Below, one piece after another: positions 6,923 through 14,529 of a DNA stretch of 19,568 bases. The notes beneath the pieces were generated by a model, which worked only from the letters and a program-made list of their open reading frames with translations, made no database searches and was not told where the DNA came from. The stretch's first letter is position 1. Each line of letters starts with the position of its first letter. The translations under genes and the position numbers were made by a program. This stretch comes from Chlamydiota bacterium (GTDB lineage Bacteria; Auribacterota; UBA3054; B51-G9). Location of the stretch: assembly GCA_003648225.1 (NCBI GenBank), contig QMOL01000018.1, positions 1 through 19,568 of the forward strand, given 5' to 3'.

Positions 6923-8662
6923 ATGAACTCATCATTTTTAATTATTGCGGGGCTGATTGCTTTTGTTTTTGCATACAGATTTTACGCAAGAAAAATTTAC
7001 AAAGTCCTTGGAATTGATAACTCAAAACCAACTCCCGCTCACACAATGTCAGACGGTGTGGATTATTGTCCCGCGAGAATGCCTGTATTGCTTGGTCATC
7101 ATTTTTCTTCTATTGCCGGAGCCGCACCGATTATCGGGCCGATTGTGGCAGCGGCATACGGCTGGGGACCTGTTTTTATCTGGATCGTCATCGGTTCAAT
7201 CTTTCTTGGGGGCGTTCATGATTTATCTTCGATTATCGCTTCAATAAGGCATAGTGGAAGAAGCATCGGTGAAGTTATAGAAAACCATCTTGGTCACAAA
7301 GGAAAAGTGTTATTTTTAATTTTTTGTCTTGCAACTTTAATTCTCGTAATCGCTGTTTTTATGGCCGTGGTGGCAAAGACTTTTGTTGCGACTCCTTCTA
7401 CGGCGACATCCTCATTTTTATATATTTTACTCGCGATAATTTTCAGTTTATGCATAAACAAATTGGGTTTCTCATTCAAATGGACAACTATAGTTTTTAT
7501 TCCCTTATTATTTCTTAGTGTATGGCTTGGTGTACAATTCCCATTTGTAATTCCCGCAAGCGGGTTATTAATTCCGGGGATCGGGATTACTCTTTCACCC
7601 AATAACTTTTGGATTTGTATTCTGCTCGCTTATATTTTTATTGCTTCTGTAACTCCCGTTTGGATTCTGCTTCAACCGAGAGATTTCTTAAGTTCTTTCT
7701 TGCTTTACGCCTTAATCGGCGCGGGAGTTTTCGGAATTATTTTCGTTCATCCGACAATTCAAACTCCGGCATTTACAGAATTTAATGTCGGAAAAATAGG
7801 TATGCTCTTTCCTATGCTTTTTGTTACTGTCGCCTGCGGAGCAATCTCAGGTTTTCACAGTATCGTCGCTTCCGGTACAACCGCAAAACAATTAAATCAG
7901 GAAAATGATGCTGTACCCGTTGGTTACGGGGCAATGTTGATTGAGGGCCTGCTTGCAATAATCGCCTTAATCACTGCCGTCAAACTTTCCAAACCGGAAT
8001 ATTTACAAATGTTAAAAGCCAAAGGTCCAATTGATGTTTTCGCGCATGGAATCGGGTCATGCCTTTCCGCTCTTCACATTCCCCACAAACTCGGGCACAC
8101 ATTTGCCACGCTTGCGGTTTCAGCGTTTGCGTTAACAACTTTAGACACCGGCACGCGTTTATGTCGATTTTGTTTACAGGAACTTTTCACATTTAAAAAG
8201 AAAGTTTCGAATAACGAAAAACCCAAAACATCTATAGATCGGTATTCAGCAACGCTAATTTGCGTGATTCTCGGCGGCGCACTCGCGCTTAGCGGTGAGT
8301 GGAAAACCATGTGGCCCGTTTTCGGTTCAGCAAATCAACTCCTCGCCGCAATTGCTTTACTTGCAATTTCGATGTGGTTGTATCACACAGGCAGAAATAT
8401 TTGGTACACGGTAATTCCAATGATATTTATGTTTACGGTAACATTATCTGCTCTTGTGGTTTCTTTTTTAAGAAACTTTGATACCGCTAAAACTGTCTGG
8501 TCACAAATTCAAACTCAAAGCACCGAGGCTTTAAAATACTCTTTTATGACCAAGTGTGTTTTATCAGGAACCACGTTATTATTGTTTATACTTGGGACTG
8601 GATTACTGATTCTTGCCATAAATACAGTTTTAAAACAGAAACAATTAAAATTAAAAAAATGA
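6923..8662 (+). CDS. cstA: Carbon starvation protein CstA (peptide/pyruvate transporter family)
   Basis: This is a polytopic inner-membrane transporter of the CstA family. Members take up peptides or pyruvate during carbon limitation. Conserved blocks are GHHFSSIAGAAPIIGP (58-73), GGVHD (96-100), DTGTRLCRF (408-416) and PVFGSANQLLAAIAL (465-479). Hydrophobic segments cover most of the protein. At 579 residues it is shorter than E. coli CstA (701), like many short family members. The start codon lies seven bases after a heptamer array and has no Shine-Dalgarno sequence. Its end overlaps the next gene by ATGA. I see no sensor kinase of the type that controls pyruvate transporters. The transported substrate is not determinable here. 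Confidence 0.92.
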   Translation: MNSSFLIIAGLIAFVFAYRFYARKIYKVLGIDNSKPTPAHTMSDGVDYCPARMPVLLGHHFSSIAGAAPIIGPIVAAAYGWGPVFIWIVIGSIFLGGVHDLSSIIASIRHSGRSIGEVIENHLGHKGKVLFLIFCLATLILVIAVFMAVVAKTFVATPSTATSSFLYILLAIIFSLCINKLGFSFKWTTIVFIPLLFLSVWLGVQFPFVIPASGLLIPGIGITLSPNNFWICILLAYIFIASVTPVWILLQPRDFLSSFLLYALIGAGVFGIIFVHPTIQTPAFTEFNVGKIGMLFPMLFVTVACGAISGFHSIVASGTTAKQLNQENDAVPVGYGAMLIEGLLAIIALITAVKLSKPEYLQMLKAKGPIDVFAHGIGSCLSALHIPHKLGHTFATLAVSAFALTTLDTGTRLCRFCLQELFTFKKKVSNNEKPKTSIDRYSATLICVILGGALALSGEWKTMWPVFGSANQLLAAIALLAISMWLYHTGRNIWYTVIPMIFMFTVTLSALVVSFLRNFDTAKTVWSQIQTQSTEALKYSFMTKCVLSGTTLLLFILGTGLLILAINTVLKQKQLKLKK

Positions 8663-9489
8663 AAAGTTTATTATTATTATCGGCATTCTTCTTTTGTCCC
8701 GGTTGTAAAACCATTAATTCACCATTTGATAATAAAATGAAAGTTCCTGATAAAACCGTTGTCCTTACTTTCGATGATTCTGTGCGATCACATTTAACTG
8801 TTGTCGCTCCCCTGCTTAAAAAGCATGGTTTTGGGGGGACTTTTTTTGTTACTCACGCCTGGATGGATGATACAAATAATTACCTTAACTGGGAAGAAAT
8901 CGCTGAATTAGATAAAATGGGGCTTGAGGTCGGAAACCATTCATGGAGCCATGTTGCTTTCGCTACTCCCAAAGACGCGAAATTACTGCCGGATGAATTA
9001 GCAAAAGTTGAATACGAACTCAAAAAAGTCGGAGTACCAAAACCCGTGAGCTTCAGCTGGCCCGGAAATCAATTTGGTCCCGAAGCGGTTGAAGTATTAA
9101 AAAACGCGGGATATTTATTCGCGCGGCGAGGTCCACAGCCAGATGTTCCGGAAAGCTCTGTTGTCGGATTAGGTCCGTTATACAACCCGGAAATTAACAA
9201 TCCATTATTAGTTCCAAGTTCGGGGCTTGCAGTCCCGGGATGGACTTTATCGGATTTTAAAACGGTAGTTGACCGCGCGAAAGACGGAAAGATTGTCGTT
9301 TTCCAGTTTCACGGAGTTCCTGACGGTCGGCATCCTACGTGCACAACCCCTCCTGAACGATTCAAGGAATTTGTCGAATACTTAAGCGACAATAATTTTA
9401 ATGTTATTTCTTTGCGGGATGCTAAGAAATATGTTCCACCGGATGCGGGGAAAAGCGACCCGATTTCGAAGGCGAGATTTATACCGTAA
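8659..9489 (+). CDS. Polysaccharide deacetylase (NodB-fold) lipoprotein
   Basis: This is a predicted carbohydrate esterase 4 / polysaccharide deacetylase, probably anchored as a lipoprotein. It has a short hydrophobic signal and CPGC at 13-16; the lipobox is poor because -3 is Cys. Motif 1 is TFDDS (37-41, D39 and D40) and the metal-binding motif is HSWSH (H94, H98). FSWPGNQFG (132-140) stands in the RxPY position with Trp in place of Arg. FQFHG contributes H218. The substrate may be acetylated glycan or peptidoglycan. A longer in-frame reading from 8554 would lie inside cstA and hide the signal, so I chose the ATG at 8659. That ATG overlaps the cstA stop (ATGA), implying translational coupling. 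The product is 276 residues. Confidence 0.82.
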   Translation: MKSLLLLSAFFFCPGCKTINSPFDNKMKVPDKTVVLTFDDSVRSHLTVVAPLLKKHGFGGTFFVTHAWMDDTNNYLNWEEIAELDKMGLEVGNHSWSHVAFATPKDAKLLPDELAKVEYELKKVGVPKPVSFSWPGNQFGPEAVEVLKNAGYLFARRGPQPDVPESSVVGLGPLYNPEINNPLLVPSSGLAVPGWTLSDFKTVVDRAKDGKIVVFQFHGVPDGRHPTCTTPPERFKEFVEYLSDNNFNVISLRDAKKYVPPDAGKSDPISKARFIP

Positions 9490-9513
9490 TAATTTGCCTT
9501 TCAAGCAAATTAT
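9489..9513. terminator. Hairpin at the convergent junction
   Basis: ATAATTTGC (9489-9497) and GCAAATTAT (9505-9513) form a nine-base-pair stem with a seven-base loop, starting on the last base of the deacetylase stop codon. The convergent gene ends at 9642. There is no strong T run on either side, so it may be a weak bidirectional terminator or a palindrome of the TTTGYCT family seen at 13842 and 13915. The rest of 9514-9641 shows nothing recognisable. Confidence 0.35.
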
Positions 9514-9641
9514 ATTGTTAACTGTTTATCAATGTTTAAGTCCTGTCTAGAAAATGCCGCAAATGCGCGAATTGAATTTACAACAGGAAAATTAATCATT
9601 TTGCAACTTCATTTTCTTATCGTACTGTTATTAATAATTCA

Positions 9642-11147
9642 TCATGGGTAAAATGGTTTGGGATAATTTGTTAAACCAAACTCCGGCGCCATTTCAAGGA
9701 ACCCGCGTCGAAGCTGAGGATCTTTTATTTTTTTATACCTTTTAATGAAATAAACCACCATGTTTGTTCGGTTATTTCTTGATAATTCCAGAAGCATTGA
9801 TATTGACGCGGATTTGTGTGCAAGCGGCGGGGTCTTTTTATAAAAACTTAGCAGATCAATTAATTTAAAACTGCGCTGCTTGTTGACATAATCAAATGCT
9901 CGCGGTAAATCTTCTTCAGTCATTACTTTTCCAAAAGCCGCTCCGGCAGTTCCGGCAATTATTTGTGCAAGTTTATTTTCCTGATTATCTTCCTGTTTTC
10001 CATTCATATATTGCCAGTAAACCTCTTTGAACCTCGGTTTTGCCTCTTTTACAATTTTCCGTGTGCAATCACCTGTATGAAAATAAAGTCGGCTTTCGGG
10101 GTATTTTTCAGCAAGTTCCTGAGCATTTTTAAGTTGTGCAAAATAAAGTTTAATTTTACTTTCACTGTTAAGACTCATTTTTTTAAAATCTTTTAAATGC
10201 TCTTTACATCCAACAATACAATCTCTATAATTTGATCTTTTGGAATTCCAACTTGCCATTCTCCTTTTTTCAAATTTTTCATAAACCTGATAAGCTTCTT
10301 CGGTTTTTTTGGCATATACAGCATTAAGTACTCCATGATCAATATAATGAGTATCTAAATCATATGGATCAGACCACTTATGTTTCCAATCTTCTTCTAA
10401 TAACAATCCAAGTTCGACAGTTGATTTTTTCTTATAAACTTCATCTAACGGTCGCGTTGTTCCAAAATTTATGTTTGCATTTCTATATAATCTATCATAT
10501 TTTCTAAATTCTTTAAAGAATTGTTCATCATTGGTAAGTTTATTTGTTAGGAGAGTCAAATCCATTACTGAAGCAAAAATAGTATAATAAGCCGGATTAT
10601 TAAAATTATTTGTGTTATAAGAAAAAAATCTCGGTTTAACATAATTCCAGCATTCTTTAGGATATTTATTTCTTAATTTATGAGCGATGTATTTAAACCT
10701 GCCAATTTGCCATTTGTCTTCTGTTTCACATTGGGTTCGGTCTTTTAAACCTGTATATTTATTTGTAGGAATACAATAATCTACAGCTTCAATAAAAGCG
10801 TTAATAAAAACGCCAATATTTTCTTTTGTGAAATTATCTATTGATTTTTTATCATTTGTATTTACAGATGAAAAAGCATTAAGTTTATTCTTGCCTTTAA
10901 GTTGCCTTGCAACAGATTTTTCAAAAACTTCTCGTATATTCAACGGAATATATATAGTGTACATGTCATCTTTATTGCATGGATTATATTGCAAAGAATC
11001 GATTATCTTTTTTGTAGATTTCTTACTTTGTTTTAATTCGTTTTTTGTTAAAGCAGTATTTCCCGCATAAGAATGCAAAACGAAATTTGCTTTTACAAAA
11101 ACTGTTGATAATAAAAGACAATTTATTATTAATATTAATTTTTTCAT
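9642..11147 (-). CDS. Secreted protein of unknown function
   Basis: I do not recognise this protein of 501 residues. It starts with a clear signal peptide: a Lys-Lys N terminus, a hydrophobic stretch to about residue 18 and a plausible cleavage after VKA (18-20). The mature part is rich in Lys, Asn, Tyr and Asp, with scattered cysteines and no further membrane segment, so a periplasmic or extracellular location is likely. A central alpha-helical, charged region (about 290-390) is reminiscent of helical-repeat proteins, but I cannot show repeats. The leader before the ATG is A-rich with no Shine-Dalgarno sequence. It lies on the same strand as the LTD/CotH protein gene, downstream of it across a 248-base gap. 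Its use of A+T-rich codons looks stronger than in its neighbours. Confidence 0.7.
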   Translation of the reverse strand: MKKLILIINCLLLSTVFVKANFVLHSYAGNTALTKNELKQSKKSTKKIIDSLQYNPCNKDDMYTIYIPLNIREVFEKSVARQLKGKNKLNAFSSVNTNDKKSIDNFTKENIGVFINAFIEAVDYCIPTNKYTGLKDRTQCETEDKWQIGRFKYIAHKLRNKYPKECWNYVKPRFFSYNTNNFNNPAYYTIFASVMDLTLLTNKLTNDEQFFKEFRKYDRLYRNANINFGTTRPLDEVYKKKSTVELGLLLEEDWKHKWSDPYDLDTHYIDHGVLNAVYAKKTEEAYQVYEKFEKRRMASWNSKRSNYRDCIVGCKEHLKDFKKMSLNSESKIKLYFAQLKNAQELAEKYPESRLYFHTGDCTRKIVKEAKPRFKEVYWQYMNGKQEDNQENKLAQIIAGTAGAAFGKVMTEEDLPRAFDYVNKQRSFKLIDLLSFYKKTPPLAHKSASISMLLELSRNNRTNMVVYFIKRYKKIKDPQLRRGFLEMAPEFGLTNYPKPFYP

Positions 11148-11309
11148 TTTTTAATTTGCGTTATTTCGCGACAAAGTTAATTAGTTTTAGCTGCTTGGAG
11201 AAAATTCGTCTCTCCGCGATGAATTTATAATTTATTTAATCGTCGTTTTTATATTATTTTATAACATGTTTTATGCCATAATATAAATGACCTTAAAGAG
11301 GTATGATAA

Positions 11310-11337
11310 AGTATAATTAAAAATGAGTCATGTACAA
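11310..11337 (-). promoter_or_regulatory. Weak promoter candidate for the 501-residue secreted protein
   Basis: On the minus strand TTGTAC (11337-11332) precedes TATACT (11315-11310) with a 16-base spacer. The -10 is close to consensus and the -35 is poor. This would give a leader of roughly 160 bases before the ATG at 11147. The -35 falls inside the inverted repeat at 11330-11348. Confidence 0.3.
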
Positions 11338-11348
11338 GCAATGTACAT
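11330..11348. promoter_or_regulatory. Operator-like inverted repeat
   Basis: ATGTACA (11330-11336) and TGTACAT (11342-11348) are perfect inverted halves around a five-base spacer, AGCAA. A related TCATGAACATG follows at 11349-11359. The element overlaps the candidate -35 of the downstream minus-strand gene and lies between two secreted-protein genes. It could bind a dimeric regulator or simply be a small hairpin. Confidence 0.35.
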
Positions 11349-11395
11349 TCATGAACATGTTTTATCTTTTGCCGTCACATCGCAAATAAAATAAT

Positions 11396-13825
11396 TTACT
11401 TCGATATTAACTTCTTGCTTTCCCGCAATAAATATTCTTCACGGGAGTTCATTGAACTTTTTAAATTATTAATCGCTGTTTCAAATGTCGCTTTGCTGTT
11501 CGCGCGCGGATGCCGCATTTTTATTTCCAGTTCCGCTTCATATTGAATTGAAGTTACAATCGTATCAACAAATTCTTCGAGTTTACCCGAAGAGAGTTGT
11601 TTAGTGATTATGTTTGTAAGTGTGTTGAGATATTGAGTTCTGAAATCTTGTGTGATTTCCGATCCGGTACCGGTTTCGGGCCAGAAGAGTGCGTCATTAA
11701 TCGGGCTGACATAATTTCTAACAGCTTGCTTGTGTGCGCGTGACCCGTAAAACGGGCTTATAGAATTATCATTAAGGTGGAAACCGTTTATGCTTAATCC
11801 CCAAGTGAAGTCATGGTCCCACGGAATCATTTCCCATTTTTCCTGATTTGCGTCACAGTAAGCGTAGAAATTCGCAACGATACCGTCACGTTTTTGAATA
11901 ATAACATTAACGGCAGTGAACTCTATTAATTTGTTAATAAAAAAGTTTGTAAGGAGATTATTTTTCCGAATTGTCAGTTCAGCGATATTTCTCTTCGGAA
12001 TGGGCACCAAATCTTTGTATAATTTTTTCAGTAAAGCCAATCCGTCAACACCATCATCTTCATAGATAATTTTACATGCTTTTGGTTTAAAACCTTTTCG
12101 GTTTTGCGGAGAAATGATTACGCCATTTCCATTAAGATTTTTCTTTTCGAGAAAGTCGCCGTTTACGCGTTCGGTTAAAAGAAAAAGTCCGCGTAAGCTG
12201 CCGTTTTTATATCCGCGCACATAGAAATTATCACTTGCCGGCACACCCTCACGGCGGAATAGTTCGAACGAGAGTTTTTCTCTCATAAAAGAATAATCGA
12301 AAGCCATGGCGTTTAGTACGGCAGCATTTTCATATTCGCCTTTTTCGAAAAGGTCGGGTCGCATCGATTTACCGAATTTCAGGTTATAGGATTTTTTTAT
12401 GCCATATCTGAAAGAGTGCGCGCCTCTGTATCTAACTTTAACGCCGCGGTAAATTTTATTTTTAATTGCGACATCGCAGATTTTGTATTTGTTTCTCGAA
12501 ACGAAATTTCTTTTACCCGGTTTTCTTTCATTAAGCCAGAAAGCAATAACAGGAATTTCCGGCGCGTTTTTTATTTCAAGAGAATAACATCTTTTAGTGC
12601 TTGGAGAATCAAACTCACACGGATAACGCGTAAAATGATTATTAATTTCCGCAATGACATAATAATCATAATATTCGTTTTTTGAGAGTGCGGGAATATC
12701 TGCGGAAAAACAGTTTTTATTTGTAATATTCGCCGTCATCGAAACAGAAACAAATTCTCCGGTAAGTCCTTTTTTATAAAAGAGTTTTACATTTGCATTG
12801 GTGCCCGCAGGACCAAGAATTGCTTTGACAGTGATTTGTGACTCCGGCTGAGGGAAGAAAGGCAAATGTTCCAATGAAGAGATTGCAGGTCGGGGATTTC
12901 TTTTTGCGTTGCTGTTTGCCGCGCCGGGCGTTCCGCCGAATTTTCTTTCTCTGTCAAGGTCAATTATTTCGTATTTATTTCCCGGAACGAATAGTTTCAA
13001 AGTATCAATCTTGCCATTTGATTTTATCCAGAAAGACAGTTTATATTTTGAATTTTTATTAAAGACATTCGGCAATTTAAGTTGAATTCTACTGACATTT
13101 TTGGTCGATTGAATTTGCAAAGCGTATTTTCCACTGTGACTTTTTTCCGTAAGTTCCGCGATATAAGAACTGCTGACTTTAATTGGCGGGATTCCGGATT
13201 CAAAATCACCGTTGGGAAACAAGTTATTTGTTCCGTTAATCGACGTTATTTTAAAATCATCAATAGTGTAATTCCCTTTCAATATTGTTGACAACTTGAT
13301 TTTCGGTCTTTTGATTTTTAACGTTGTTTCTACGAGATACCAGGCGGAACTGCTGTGTGACGGTGGCCAGTCAGCCATGGAGTCCGCGGGAGATTCGGTT
13401 GAAATTCTTTCGAGGGAAGCTCCGCCGTTGAAAGCGACGCGGGGCCATGTGCCGTTTACGCCATAAGCAACACTATCGGCCAAAATTCCGGAAGAATTTA
13501 TGAGTGTGATTTTTTCGCCTTTATTGCTTAATTTCCCTTTAAAATTTCCAGAGCATTTTACATGAGGATAAGCAAAAGAAAAATCGGAAGAATTTCTTGC
13601 AAGAACAAGATAACCATCTCCCTCAATTTCGTGTTGACTGTCGAATGAGAATTTTATTCCGTCTTTTAATTTCCAGCCGTCTAACGGAATTGAATTAGAA
13701 CCAGAGTTATAAAGTTCAATCCATTCGAAGTCATCATTTCCCGAAGGATTGAACATAATTTCGTTTATAATCACGTTCGCGTGTAAAAACGAAGAAAGAA
13801 AGATTATAAAGATAAATAATTTCAT
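11396..13825 (-). CDS. Secreted lamin-tail domain plus CotH-kinase protein
   Basis: This exported protein has 809 residues with a signal peptide (cleavage near HA|NV, residue 17). An N-terminal lamin-tail domain (about 17-125) opens with VIINEIMFNPSG and FEWIELYN. A beta-sandwich CBM-like domain (about 200-290) begins NGDFESG, followed by the FGGTPGAANSN linker (297-305) often seen after lamin-tail units. A further beta domain covers about 310-415. A CotH-type atypical kinase domain (about 450-790) carries RYRGAHSFRYGIKKSYNLKF (465-484), REKLSFELF (515-523), GLFLLTERVNG (546-556) and the metal-binding type block PWDHDFTWG (668-676). CotH phosphorylates spore-coat proteins in Bacillus; targets elsewhere are unknown. 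The gene stands alone, preceded by a palindrome island. No clear promoter is visible. Confidence 0.85.
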   Translation of the reverse strand: MKLFIFIIFLSSFLHANVIINEIMFNPSGNDDFEWIELYNSGSNSIPLDGWKLKDGIKFSFDSQHEIEGDGYLVLARNSSDFSFAYPHVKCSGNFKGKLSNKGEKITLINSSGILADSVAYGVNGTWPRVAFNGGASLERISTESPADSMADWPPSHSSSAWYLVETTLKIKRPKIKLSTILKGNYTIDDFKITSINGTNNLFPNGDFESGIPPIKVSSSYIAELTEKSHSGKYALQIQSTKNVSRIQLKLPNVFNKNSKYKLSFWIKSNGKIDTLKLFVPGNKYEIIDLDRERKFGGTPGAANSNAKRNPRPAISSLEHLPFFPQPESQITVKAILGPAGTNANVKLFYKKGLTGEFVSVSMTANITNKNCFSADIPALSKNEYYDYYVIAEINNHFTRYPCEFDSPSTKRCYSLEIKNAPEIPVIAFWLNERKPGKRNFVSRNKYKICDVAIKNKIYRGVKVRYRGAHSFRYGIKKSYNLKFGKSMRPDLFEKGEYENAAVLNAMAFDYSFMREKLSFELFRREGVPASDNFYVRGYKNGSLRGLFLLTERVNGDFLEKKNLNGNGVIISPQNRKGFKPKACKIIYEDDGVDGLALLKKLYKDLVPIPKRNIAELTIRKNNLLTNFFINKLIEFTAVNVIIQKRDGIVANFYAYCDANQEKWEMIPWDHDFTWGLSINGFHLNDNSISPFYGSRAHKQAVRNYVSPINDALFWPETGTGSEITQDFRTQYLNTLTNIITKQLSSGKLEEFVDTIVTSIQYEAELEIKMRHPRANSKATFETAINNLKSSMNSREEYLLRESKKLISK

Positions 13826-13837
13826 AATTTTACCACA

Positions 13838-13862
13838 ATATTTTGTCTGAAAGACAAAATAT
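13838..13862. repeat. Perfect 11-bp hairpin upstream of the CotH-kinase gene
   Basis: ATATTTTGTCT and AGACAAAATAT flank the loop GAA. It begins 13 bases before the start codon of the minus-strand LTD/CotH gene, so the hairpin would lie in its leader RNA very near the start codon. Its core fits TTTGYCT-NNN-ARRCAAA, shared with 13915-13931. Confidence 0.7.
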
Positions 13863-13902
13863 CTTTTCGAGCAGCTGCTATTTAGGGCTTACTCGAAAAA
13901 GA
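13862..13902. repeat. TCTTTTCGAGCAG repeat, copy 1
   Basis: The 23-mer at 13862-13884 recurs at 14110-14132 with one difference (T to G at the 15th base). In this copy TCTTTTCGAG (13862-13871) pairs with CTCGAAAAAGA (13892-13902), apart from one extra A, to form a hairpin whose loop contains the palindrome GCAGCTGC. Confidence 0.65.
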
Positions 13903-13914
13903 TTGTCTCAAAAG

Positions 13915-13931
13915 TTTGCCTGTGAGGCAAA
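13915..13931. repeat. TTTGCCT-GTG-AGGCAAA palindrome
   Basis: A perfect seven-base-pair stem with a three-base loop. It is the same size and pattern as the core at 13842-13858, and close to 9493-9509 by the deacetylase stop (TTTGCCT-TTC-AAGCAAA). It is followed by AAAA on the plus strand, hence T residues on neither transcript end. Confidence 0.6.
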
Positions 13932-13982
13932 AATGAAATAAGGCACGGCGCCCTGTTAATATTCCGCCTCCCATATATTTCC

Positions 13983-14028
13983 GCCCTGTAAGGGCATAAT
14001 GGAAAATTTCCTTTCGCCCTTTCAGGGC
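13983..14028. repeat. Two GCCCT-NNN-AGGGC REP-like palindromes
   Basis: GCCCT-GTA-AGGGC (13983-13995) and GCCCT-TTC-AGGGC (14016-14028) share a five-base-pair stem and differ only in the loop. They are 20 bases apart. A broken copy starts near 13949. Palindromes of this type occur as dispersed intergenic repeats in several bacterial phyla. Confidence 0.6.
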
Positions 14029-14109
14029 TCTTTCAAGTAAAATTATTGCTTAATAATTAATATTTTCCGTTGTTTTCATTCGATATTTATTGACGAATGA
14101 ATCATTTAT

Positions 14110-14140
14110 TCTTTTCGAGCAGCGGCTATTTAATCGAAAA
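14110..14140. repeat. TCTTTTCGAGCAG repeat, copy 2, spanning a stop codon
   Basis: The 23-mer at 14110-14132 matches 13862-13884 at 22 positions. TTTTCGA (14112-14118) pairs with TCGAAAA (14134-14140). The repeat contains the TAA stop (14132-14130, minus strand) of the small membrane protein, so its last residues are encoded by the hairpin. Confidence 0.65.
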
Positions 14141-14528
14141 ACCATTCTGTAAATGGAGTAGGGTCAAACATTAGAGTAAGAATTATTAATAATAACCCAA
14201 GTCCAAAAACAATAAACTGCAAGAAATGTATTTTGGCATTTATTCTTAATTTCTTAAAGCAGAGCATAATTAACCAGCAAGGCAATGAAGCGAAAAAAAC
14301 AAAAGAAAACAACCAAAGCACTCTTTCATGTATTTCGTAAGATTTTATATTAATATTCTCAATCATAGGCTGAGGCCAATGACCAGCAGCTAATCTACAA
14401 TGGATAGCGAGTGAAACATACAAGAGCCAGCAAACCAGCGGAATAATAATGGGCAGCCAAGTAATATTACTATATTTTTTGAAGTAATTTGCTGATTTTG
14501 TTTTTCTTTTTTTATTTGTTTTCTTCAT
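14130..14528 (-). CDS. Small three-helix membrane protein, unknown function
   Basis: This protein of 132 residues is not one I can name. A very lysine-rich N terminus (about 1-19) is followed by hydrophobic segments at roughly 24-42, 68-89 and 101-121. A short loop carries RLAAGHWPQPM (about 45-55), a Trp-Pro-containing motif I cannot assign. The basic N terminus predicts a cytoplasmic start. The ATG at 14528 lies one base after the hypA stop, which fits the one-base junctions of this operon. A longer reading from 14573 would overlap hypA and is unlikely. It is the last gene of the maf operon, and its stop codon sits inside a repeated hairpin. Confidence 0.65.
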   Translation of the reverse strand: MKKTNKKRKTKSANYFKKYSNITWLPIIIPLVCWLLYVSLAIHCRLAAGHWPQPMIENINIKSYEIHERVLWLFSFVFFASLPCWLIMLCFKKLRINAKIHFLQFIVFGLGLLLIILTLMFDPTPFTEWFFD

Positions 14529-14529
14529 T

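Larger units (their letters stand above)
13826..14129. other. Intergenic palindrome island
   Basis: These 304 bases between two leftward genes have no coding frame of interest. They contain an 11-base-pair hairpin (13838-13862), two copies of a 23-base repeat that each form a hairpin (13862, 14110), a TTTGCCT hairpin (13915-13931) and two GCCCT-type palindromes (13983-14028). A degenerate GCGCCCTGTTA lies near 13948. The remainder is A+T rich. The accumulation resembles clustered REP-like elements and may also end the leftward maf operon. Confidence 0.6.

Noticed and set aside
8554..8658. Upstream extension of the deacetylase
   Set aside because: It would be read inside cstA and would bury the signal peptide; the ATGA overlap at 8659 gives a natural start.
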